Below are positions 52,585 to 61,800 of a stretch of 64,000 nucleotides of DNA, one piece after another. The DNA lies in the NCBI RefSeq assembly GCF_008085905.1, contig NZ_VSFF01000011.1, positions 452,659-516,658 on the forward strand. Direction: 5' to 3'. This stretch comes from Actinomadura syzygii. Its GTDB lineage: Bacteria; Actinomycetota; Actinomycetes; Streptosporangiales; Streptosporangiaceae. A program made the translations under genes and the position numbers. How positions within the stretch are numbered: position 1 is the stretch's first letter; each line of letters opens with the position of its first letter. The notes below the pieces were generated by a model. That model did no database searches. It saw only the letters and a program-made list of their open reading frames with translations, and was not told the DNA's origin.

Positions 52585-53447
52585 CCGGTTCCGGCATGGG
52601 CGCGCGGCTGCGGGCCGACGCGCTGACCCTCGGTTACGACGGCCGCGTCGTCGCCGAGGGGCTCGACCTGGCCGTGCCCGACGGCGAGTTCACCGCCGTC
52701 ATCGGCCCGAACGCGTGCGGCAAGTCGACGCTGCTGCACGCGCTCGCCCGCATCCTGAAGCCCAAGGCCGGCGCGGTCGTGCTGGACGGCGCGCTCATCA
52801 CCGCGCTGCCGTCCAAGGAGGTCGCGCGGCGGCTCGGCCTGCTGCCGCAGTCGCCGATCGCCCCGGACGGCATCACCGTCGCCGATCTCGTGGCGCGCGG
52901 CAGGCACCCGCACCAGCGGCTGCTGCGGCAGTGGACCGCCGAGGACGACGCGGCGGTCGTCGAGGCCATGGACGCCACCGGCGTCACCGCCCTGGCCCGC
53001 CGCCCGGTGGACGAGCTGTCCGGCGGTCAGCGGCAGCGGGTCTGGCTGGCGATGGCACTCGCCCAGCGGACGCCGCTGCTGCTGCTGGACGAGCCGACGA
53101 CCTACCTCGACGTCGCCCACCAGATCGACATCCTCGACCTGTGCGCCGAGCTGCACGCCGAGCGCGGCCGGACGGTCGTCGCGGTGTTGCACGACCTCAA
53201 CCAGGCGTTCCGATACGCCACACACCTCGTGGTGATGCGCGACGGGGCGATCGTCGCCGAGGGAGTCCCCGAGGACGTGGTGTCGGCTGACCTGCTCGGC
53301 GCCGTGTTCGGGCTGGACTGCCGGGTCGTGCCGGACCCGGAGACGGGCGCGCCGCTGGTCATCCCGCGCGCGCCGAGGCACGGGCGATGGTCCCAGGGCC
53401 CGGTTCCCGCCGACGACACCACGGGGGTGAGCGGTGCGCCTGCGTGA
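52581..53447 (+). CDS. Ferric-siderophore ABC transporter ATP-binding protein
   Basis: 288 residues. Walker A GPNACGKST, the Q-loop LLPQSPIAPDGITV, signature LSGGQRQRVWLAMALAQ, Walker B LLLLDEPTTYLD and H-switch LHDLNQAFRYATH; all are of the FepC/FhuC type. A 35-residue C-terminal extension is low-complexity. It would power import of the ferric siderophore. No FepD/FepG permease gene lies in the window. GTG start overlaps the halogenase stop, and its end overlaps the exporter gene by 14 bases. Confidence 0.92.
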   Translation: MTGSGMGARLRADALTLGYDGRVVAEGLDLAVPDGEFTAVIGPNACGKSTLLHALARILKPKAGAVVLDGALITALPSKEVARRLGLLPQSPIAPDGITVADLVARGRHPHQRLLRQWTAEDDAAVVEAMDATGVTALARRPVDELSGGQRQRVWLAMALAQRTPLLLLDEPTTYLDVAHQIDILDLCAELHAERGRTVVAVLHDLNQAFRYATHLVVMRDGAIVAEGVPEDVVSADLLGAVFGLDCRVVPDPETGAPLVIPRAPRHGRWSQGPVPADDTTGVSGAPA

Positions 53448-54783
53448 ACTGCTGATCGACCTTGAGCCGCTGCGGACGGCCCGCGACTTCCGCCGGATCT
53501 TCCTCGCCAGGGTCGTCTCGTTGCTCGGCCTCGGCATGGCGGCCGTCGCGCTGTCGGCGCAAGTGTACGACCTGACCGGGTCGTCGTTCGGCGTCGCGGC
53601 CAGCAGCATGATCATGAGCGTTGCGGTGCTGGCCGGCTCGCTCGCCGGGGGAGTGCTCGCCGACCGGACCGACCGCCGGACGCTGATCGTCGCCGCGCGG
53701 GCACTGGCGGGCCTTGCGTTCCTCGCGCTGGCGGGCAACGCGTTCTCCGACCACCCGAGCATCACGGCGATCTACGCCTGCGTCGCCTGGGACGGCCTCG
53801 CCACCGGCGTCAGCGTCACCACGCTGATGGCTGTGACGCCGACGCTCGTCCGCCCCGACCAGTTGCGCGCGGCCGGCGCGCTCGTCTCGCTCACCGGCGA
53901 CATCGGCGCCATCGCCGCGCCGTTCCTCGGCGGCGTGCTCATCGCGCTGTCCGGGCCGGGTTGGGCGTTCCTCGTCGCCGCCGTCGCGACCGGGATCACG
54001 ACCGTGCTCGTCGCGCGGGTGCGCCCGCTCCCGCCAGGCGGCGAGGACGACGACGAGGACGACGAGGACTCGGCGGGCCGCTCATCGCCGCTCGCCGGGT
54101 TCCGGTTCGCCCTGCGGCACCGCACGGTCGGCGCGCTGCTCGCGCTCGGCCTGGTCACCTCGCTGTTCGCGGTCCCGACCGTGCTGTTCCCCGAGGTGGT
54201 CGACAAGCGGCTCGGTGGCGGCGACTTGACGCTCGGCCTCCTCTACACCGCGCCCGCCGCCGGTGCCGTGCTCGCCTCCGCGACGAGCGGATGGATCGGC
54301 CGCGTCCGCGCGCCCGGCGCGGTGCTGCTCGCCGCCGTGTTCGCCGGAGGACTCGGCACGGTCGCGTTCGGGCTGAGCGGTCACGTCCTGGCCGCGCTGG
54401 CCGCGCTCGCCGTCGTCGGCGCGGCCGGCGTCGTGTACGAGGTGCTGGAGTACGCCCTGGTCCAGCACCACACGCCGGACGGGCTGCGCGGCCGGATCAC
54501 CAGCGTCGTCACCGCCGAGGAGACCACCGGCGACATCGTCGGCGACATCGAGGCCGCCGCGCTGGCCCGCTGGTTCAACCCGTCCGGCGCGGCCGTGGTC
54601 AACGGTGTGGTCTGCGCGGCGGCGGCCGTCCTGGCGGCCGTGTTCGTCCCCGGCCTGCGCCGGGCCGAACTGCCCGCCGACGACGAGGACGACGCCGACG
54701 ATGAGAACACCGGCCCCGGTGACGCGCCCGGCGGCGATTTCGCGGGCGGCCCGGCCCCCGCCGCACCCCTGTCACACCCCTGA
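53434..54783 (+). CDS. Major facilitator superfamily exporter, EntS-like
   Basis: 449 residues with about 12 transmembrane helices. The MFS loop 2-3 motif is GGVLADRTDRRTL. The N-terminus (LIDLEPLRTARDFRRIFLAR) and VTPTLVRPDQLRAAGAL are typical of the EntS group that exports catecholate siderophores. An Asp/Glu-rich loop (GEDDDEDDEDS) lies between the two six-helix halves and the C-terminal tail is also Asp-rich. GTG start inside the end of the ABC ATPase gene. Confidence 0.88.
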   Translation: MRLRELLIDLEPLRTARDFRRIFLARVVSLLGLGMAAVALSAQVYDLTGSSFGVAASSMIMSVAVLAGSLAGGVLADRTDRRTLIVAARALAGLAFLALAGNAFSDHPSITAIYACVAWDGLATGVSVTTLMAVTPTLVRPDQLRAAGALVSLTGDIGAIAAPFLGGVLIALSGPGWAFLVAAVATGITTVLVARVRPLPPGGEDDDEDDEDSAGRSSPLAGFRFALRHRTVGALLALGLVTSLFAVPTVLFPEVVDKRLGGGDLTLGLLYTAPAAGAVLASATSGWIGRVRAPGAVLLAAVFAGGLGTVAFGLSGHVLAALAALAVVGAAGVVYEVLEYALVQHHTPDGLRGRITSVVTAEETTGDIVGDIEAAALARWFNPSGAAVVNGVVCAAAAVLAAVFVPGLRRAELPADDEDDADDENTGPGDAPGGDFAGGPAPAAPLSHP

Positions 54784-54805
54784 GACGAACGAAGGTGAAA
54801 CACCC

Positions 54806-55786
54806 GTGTCCGGCACTCCCTCCAGACCTCGCGCCAGACTGCGCCGCTTCGTCGTCGCCTGCGCCGCCGCGACGCTCGCGTTGACCCTCGTCGCCTGCGG
54901 CTCGCCCGGCGACGACGCGACGAGCCAGGCCACGGGCACGTCCGCCCGCACCGTACAGACGCCCGACGGACCGGTTCAGATCCCGGCGAAGCCCAAACGG
55001 ATCATCGGCCTGTCCTACGCGGCTGCCTGGCTCCTGGACGCGGGCGTGTCGATGGTCGGCGTCACCGACATCGACGAGAACGCCCTCACCGAACAGCAGC
55101 GCGCCCAGATCAAGAAAGTGCCCCTCGTCGGGGAGGGCAACGAGCTGAACCTGGAGAAGATCGTCTCACTGTGGCCTGATCTGATCGTCATCTCCGCGCC
55201 CAAGCGCGTCACGTTCCCGATCGACAAGCTCAAGCCGATCGCGCCCGTCCTGTCCTACGGCATCGGCGACCCAGACGAACTGCTGCCCACCTCCCTCAAG
55301 GTGGACGACGCGGCGGGCCGGGCCGCCGCCGGAGAGCAGACCAAGAAGACCTACACCGACAAGCTCGCGGAGCTGAAAGCGAAGTACGCCGACAAGCTCA
55401 CCGGGAAGAAGTGGGCGATCGTCAACTCCGGCGAGGCGGGCAAGTTTTCGGTCTACACCGCCTCGTCCTGGCTCGGGATCGTGCTGAAGGACCTCGGCGT
55501 CACCTGGGCACCGGTGAAGGGCGTCGACGGCGGCGACTTCTCCTTCGACAAGTCGTTCGAGGAGATCGGCACGCTCGCCGCCGCCGACGTGATCCTCGTG
55601 GACGGCGACGAGCCCGGCGGCAGCCCCTCGGCCGAGACCGCGACGCTGCTCGGCCAGCAGAACTGGAAGGCGCTGAAGGCGGCGCGCGACGGCCAGGTCC
55701 ACCCGATCCGCGGCTTCTTCACCAGCCGGTACCAGGAGGCCGTCCGGATCCTCGGCGACATCGAGTCGTTCCTGCCGTCGCTCTGA
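54806..55786 (+). CDS. FepB-like ferric-siderophore substrate-binding lipoprotein
   Basis: 326 residues. Signal sequence with lipobox (LALTLVACG, about residue 28), then a class III periplasmic-binding fold: GPVQIPAKPKRIIGLSYAAA, EKIVSLWPDLIVI, a long linking helix and C-terminal GQVHPIRGFFTSRYQEAVRI. It captures the ferric siderophore at the cell surface. GTG 54806 after GAAGGTGAAA. It lies between the exporter and the NRPS. Confidence 0.9.
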   Translation: MSGTPSRPRARLRRFVVACAAATLALTLVACGSPGDDATSQATGTSARTVQTPDGPVQIPAKPKRIIGLSYAAAWLLDAGVSMVGVTDIDENALTEQQRAQIKKVPLVGEGNELNLEKIVSLWPDLIVISAPKRVTFPIDKLKPIAPVLSYGIGDPDELLPTSLKVDDAAGRAAAGEQTKKTYTDKLAELKAKYADKLTGKKWAIVNSGEAGKFSVYTASSWLGIVLKDLGVTWAPVKGVDGGDFSFDKSFEEIGTLAAADVILVDGDEPGGSPSAETATLLGQQNWKALKAARDGQVHPIRGFFTSRYQEAVRILGDIESFLPSL

Positions 55787-55812
55787 CCCGTCCATCACGC
55801 TTTGGAGCCACC

Positions 55813-58800
55813 ATGTCCATGCGCCCGCACCGCCTCCCGCTGACCGGAGCCCAGGCCGGAGTCTGGTACGCCCAGCGCATCACCCCTTGCAGCCCCGTCT
55901 ACAACGTCGGCCAGTACGTCCGGATCGACGGTCCGCTCGATCCCGCGGCTCTGGCGGAGGCGCTGCGGCGCTGCCTCACCGAGACGGGCACGCTCACGAC
56001 CCGGCTCGAAGAGGACGACGGGATCCCGTACCAGCGGCTCGGCGCGACCGCCCCGAGTCCGCTGGAGGTGATCGATGCGCGGGACGAGCCGTCCCCCGAG
56101 GAGGCGGCCCTGGCGGCGATGCGCGCGGACATGGGCACACCCGTGGACCTGGTGGCCGGTCCGCTGACACGGTTCGCGTTGTACCGGGTCGGCGACGCTG
56201 CCTACCTGTGGTACCAGCGGGTGCACCACGTGCTGCTGGACGCCTACGGGTTCATGCTGCTGTCCCAGCGCACGGCGCGGATCTACACGGCGCTCATGGC
56301 GGGCGAGGACCCGGGACCCGCCCCGTTCGGGGACCTCGCCGCCGTGCTCGCCGAGCAGGACGCCTACCGCGCCGGTACCGCGTTCGAGCGCGACCGCGCG
56401 TACTGGCGCGGCCGTCTCGCCGACCGGCCCGAGCCGACGTCGTTCGCCGGAGCGTTCGCGCCCGCGTCGCCCTCGTTCCTGCGCGCCGGCGGAACACTGG
56501 ACCCGGAGGCGACCGAGGCGCTGCTCGCCCTCGCGGACGAGGCCGGCGTCACCTGGTCGGAGGCGGCCCTCGCCGCGTTCGCCGTGCACGCCCACCGCGT
56601 CGGCGGAACCTGGGACGTGCTGCTGTCGCTGCCCGCCATGACGCGGCTCGGGTCGGCCGCCGCCCGCGTGCCCACCATGGTCGTCAACGTCCTGCCGCTG
56701 CGGTTGGACGTGCGGCCCGCGGCGCCGCTGGGCGATCTGGCCCGGCAGGTCGCGAGCGGCGTGCGCGACCTGCGCCGCCACCAGCGGTACCGGATCGAGG
56801 ACGTCCGCCGCGACCTGTCCCTCGTCGGCCGCGGGCTGGGCGTCCTCGGCCCGATGGCGAACGTGAAGGCGTTCGACTACGCGCTGGACTTCGCGGGAGT
56901 CCCCGCGACGCCGCGCAACCTCGCTGCCGGGCCCGTCGAGGACGTCACCCTTGCGCTCTACCTGGACACCGCGCCGCATCTGAACACGGCACCGCATCTG
57001 AACACGGCACTGCGCCGTATCCGGTTCGAGCTGGACGGCAATCCGGCGGTCTACGACGCCGCCGCGCTACAAGGTCACCGCGACGAGTTTGCGACGCTGC
57101 TGGACGGTCTCGCGCACGCCGCGCCCGACACTCCCACCGGGCGCCTGCACCTGCTGCCCCCGCCCGTCCGGGACCGCGTCGTGCGCCCGGCGGCCGGAGC
57201 GGGCGGCGCGGAACCGTCGGTGGTGACCACGTTCGCCGCGCGGGCCGCCGCGACGCCCGGCGCGCTGGCGCTGGCCGCCGGGGAGACCCGGCTGACCTAC
57301 CAGGACCTGAACCGCCGATCCGCCGCGCTCGCCGCGCGGCTGGCCGCGTGCGGCGCGGGCCCCGAACGGGTCGTCGCGGTGGCCCTGCCCCGCACCGCCG
57401 ACCTGGTGGTCGGCCTGCTCGCCGTGCTGCGCACCGGCGCCGCCTACCTGCCGCTCGACCTGGACTATCCGGCCGACCGGCTCGCGTACATGCTGGACGA
57501 CGCCCGCCCGGTCTGCGCCCTCACCGCAGGCGCCGTCCTTCCCTCCGACGTGCCCGTGCTGGACGTGCGCGCCGTCGACGCGGACGTCCGGCCCGCGCCG
57601 CCGGAGGACGTGGAGATCGACCCGCGCTCGGCCGCCTACGTCATCTACACCTCAGGCTCGACCGGGCGTCCCAAGGGCGTCGTCGTGCCGCACGGCGCGC
57701 TCGCGGACTTCCTCGCGGCCATGCGCGGCGACCTCGCGCTCGCCGCCGGAGACCGGCTCGTCGCCGTCACGACGACCTCCTTCGACATCGCCGCGCTGGA
57801 GCTGTACGGCCCGCTGACCAGCGGCGCGACGGTCGTACTTGCGGACCGCGACACCGTCCGCGACCCGGCGGCGCTCGCCGCCCTCGTCGCCGCGCACCGG
57901 CCGGCCGTGATGCAGGCGACACCGGCGCTGTGGCACGCCCTGCTCGACCACGACCCGGACGCCGTCCGCCACACTCGCGTCCTGGTCGGCGGCGAGGCGC
58001 TGCCTGCCGAGCTCGCCGAACGCCTCGCCGTCGCCGCGCCCACCGTCGTCAACGTGTACGGGCCGACAGAGGTCACGGTGTGGGCGACGTCGGAGCGCCT
58101 CGCCCGCAGTCACCGGGGCGTGCCCGGGATCGGAGAGCCGTTCCCGACCACGGCCGGATACGTGCTCGACGCCGCGCTGCGGCCGGTCGCGCCCGGCGCG
58201 GCAGGCGAGCTGTACCTGGCGGGCTCGCAGCTCGCGCGGGGCTACCACGGGAAGTCGGCGCTGACGGCCGAGCGGTTCACCGCCGACCCGTTCGGCCCGC
58301 CGGGCACCCGCATGTACCGCACCGGCGACCTGGTGCGGCGGCGCGCGGACGGGTCCCTGGAGTTCCTTAGCCGGGTGGACGGCCAGATCAAGATCCGAGG
58401 CTTCCGGATTGAGTTGGGCGAGGTGGAGGCGGCGCTCGCCGCGCGGCCCGAGGTCGGACGGGCCGTGGCGGTGGTCCGCGAGGACCGTCCGCGAGTGCGC
58501 CACCTGGCTGCCTACGTTGTCCCGGCGGCGGACGGGAAGCGCCCCGACCCGGGAGCACTGCGGCGCGCGGTCGCCGACCGGCTGCCCGAGTACATGGTGC
58601 CGTCGGTGGTCGTCGTCCTGGACGCCCTCCCAATGACCGCCAACGGCAAGGTCGACCGCAACGCCCTGCCTGAGCCGACGGGCGCCGCCGACGGCGCCCG
58701 GACACCCCGCGACCTCCGCGAGGAGCTCCTCTGCGGCGTGTTCGCCGAGTTCCTCAACCTGGCCGCGGTCGGCCCCGACGACGACTTCTTCGCCCTCGGC

Positions 58801-61800
58801 GGGCATTCGCTGCTGGCCGCGCGCGTCGCCAGCCGCGCCCGCACGGCGCTCGGCGCGGCGGCGACGATCGCCGACGTCTTCGACGCGCCGACGCCAGCCC
58901 GCCTCGCGCGCCGGCTCGCGGCGGCCCGCGCCGCGGCGGGACGGCCGCCGCTCGTCCCGGCCGACCGGCCTGGGCGGGTGCCGCTGTCAGACGCCCAGCG
59001 GCGGCTGTGGTTCCTGCACCGTCTCGAAGGACCGAGCCCGACCTACAACATCCCGATCGTGCTGCGGACGGGCGGCGACCTCGACGCCGCCGCGCTGGAG
59101 GCGGCGCTCGCCGACGTCGCCCGGCGGCACGAGATCCTGCGGACCGTCGTCGCCGAGCACGACGGCGAGCCGTACCAGCGGGTCACCGGCGCGGTGCCCG
59201 TCTTGCACCGGGGCGACGGCGATCTCACGGCCGTGCTGCGCCGTACCTTCGACCTCGCCGCCGAGCCGCCGCTGCGCGCGACGCTTTTCACCTCCGGCGA
59301 CGGCGGCAGCCACACGCTGGCGATCGTGTTGCACCACATCGCGGCGGACGAGTGGTCCTCCGGCCCGTTCCTCGCGGACCTGGACCGGGCCTACCGGGCG
59401 CGTGCCGCTGGTCGTGTACCGGACTGGGCTTTGCTGCCGGTGCAGTACGCCGACTACACGCTCTGGCGGCAGGCCGCCAGCGACGGCACGCGCGCCGCGC
59501 TCGACCACTGGCGGGCCGTCCTGGACGGTGCGCCCGAGGAGCTGCCGCTGCCGTTCGACTGGTCGCGTCCCGCCGTCGCGTCCCACCGGGGCGCAGTCGT
59601 GCGGATCGCCATGCCCGACGACGTCGCCGCCGAGATCCGCCGCTGCGCCCGCGAGGCGGGGGCGACCGTCTTCATGGTGGTGCAGGCGGCGGTGGCGGCG
59701 TTGTTGTGCCGGTTGGGTGCGGGTGAGGATGTTCCGCTGGGTTATCCGGTGGCGGGTCGTGATGATGAGGCGCTGGACGACCTTGTCGGTTTCTTTGTCA
59801 ACACGTTGGTGTTGCGTGCGGATGTGTCGGGTGATCCGTCGTTCGCGGAGTTGGTGGGGCGTGTCCGTGATGCCGATCTGGCCGCGTTCGCGCATGCCGA
59901 CCTGCCCTTCGACCGGCTCGTGGAGGCGCTGAACCCGACCCGGTCCATGGCCCGCCACCCGCTGTTCCAGGTGATGGTCTCCCACGACACCGTCACCCGG
60001 GACGTCTCGGACCTGTTCGGCGGGAACACCTCCCTGGAGCCCGCCGACACCGGCGTCGCCAAGTTCGACCTCGACATCACCGTCGCTGACGTCGCGGGCT
60101 CGCCCGGCCTCGACTTGGAGGTCGGCTATGCCGCCGACCTGTTCGACCGCGCGACCGCCGCCGCCCTCGCGGACCGGCTGGTCACGATCCTGCGCCGCGC
60201 CTGCGCCGAGCCCGACACCTTGGTCGGCGACCTGGACCTGCTGGAGGACGCCGAACGGCGCGTCCACGCCGAACGCAACATCACTGACCGGACCGTCCCG
60301 CCCGGGCCCGTGACCGCCCGGTTCGCGGCGAGCGCCGCCGCGACCCCGGACGCCGTCGCGGTCACCGACCCGACGACGAGCTACACCTTCCGCGAGCTGG
60401 AGGAACACGCCAACCGCGGCGCCCGCCTCCTGCTGGACCGTGGGATCGGCCGCGAGCAGGTGGTGGCCCTGGCACTGCCCCGCTCCGCCCTGTCAGTGGC
60501 CGCGATCCTCGCGGTCCTGAAGGCGGGCGCCGCCTACCTGCCGCTCGACCTGGACCTGCCCGCGCGGCGGATCGCGTTCATGCTGGACGACGCCGCGCCC
60601 GCCCTCGTCCTCACCGCGGGCGACGCCGCCGGGAAGCTTCCCTCGTCCGGGCCGCCGCGGCTGGCCTGGGACGACGCCGACCTGGGGACGCTTTCCGCGT
60701 CCCCGCCCGAGGTGGAGATCGACCCGAGGCAGCCCGCGTACCTCATCTACACCTCGGGCTCCACCGGACGGCCCAAAGGCGTCGTCCTGGAACACGGCGG
60801 GCTGGCCAACCTCTACCACGACCACCTGCGGGCCTTCGTGGAGCCCGCCGCCGCGCGCCTCGGACGCCGCGTCCGCGCGCTGCACACCGCGTCGTTCTCA
60901 TTCGACTCGTCCTGGGAACAGCTCCTCTGGCTGATCGCCGGGCACGAACTCCACGTCCTGGACGAGATCGACCGCCGCGACGCCGGGGCCGTCGCCGCCT
61001 ACTGCGCCACGCACCGGATCGATGCCCTCGACGTCACCCCCTCCTACGCGGCGCAGCTCTTGGAGGCCGGACTTCTGGACGAGGGGCGGCACCTGCCGGC
61101 GGTGTTCCTGCTCGGCGGCGAAGCCGTCCCGGACGGGCTGTGGACGGCACTGCGCGACCGTCCCGAAGTCGAGGTCGTCAACTACTACGGGCCGACCGAG
61201 TTCACCGTTGACGCCCTGGCCGCGCGGGTCGCCGACAGCGCGACGCCGGTTGTTGGGCATCCCCTGGACAACACGCGCGTCCATGTCCTGGACGACCGGC
61301 TGCGGCCCGTCCCAGACGGTGTCGCGGGCGAGCTGTACCTCGCGGGCGTGCAGCTGGCCCGCGGCTACCTCGCCCGGCCCGGCCTGACCGCGCAGCGGTT
61401 CGTGGCCGCGCCGTCGGGCGCGCCCGGCGAGCGTCTGTACCGGACGGGCGACCGCGTCCGGTGGCGTCTGGACGGGAACCTGGAGTTCCTCGGCCGGGTG
61501 GACGACCAGGTCAAGCTCCGCGGCTTCCGGATCGAGCTCGGCGAGGTCGAGGCCGCCCTCGCCCGCGTCCCCGGCGTGACCGCGGCGACCGCCGTCGTCC
61601 GTGAGGACGCCCCGGGCGCGCCCCGCCTCGTCGGGTACGCGACCGGGACCGCCGATCCTGCTGCGGCCCGCCGCGCGCTCGCCGCCGAACTGCCCGGCCA
61701 CGCCGTACCGGTGGCCATCGTCATGCTCGACGCGCTGCCCACCACCATCAGCGGCAAGATCGACCGGGCCGCGCTGCCCGCACCCGCCGCGTCCGGGACC

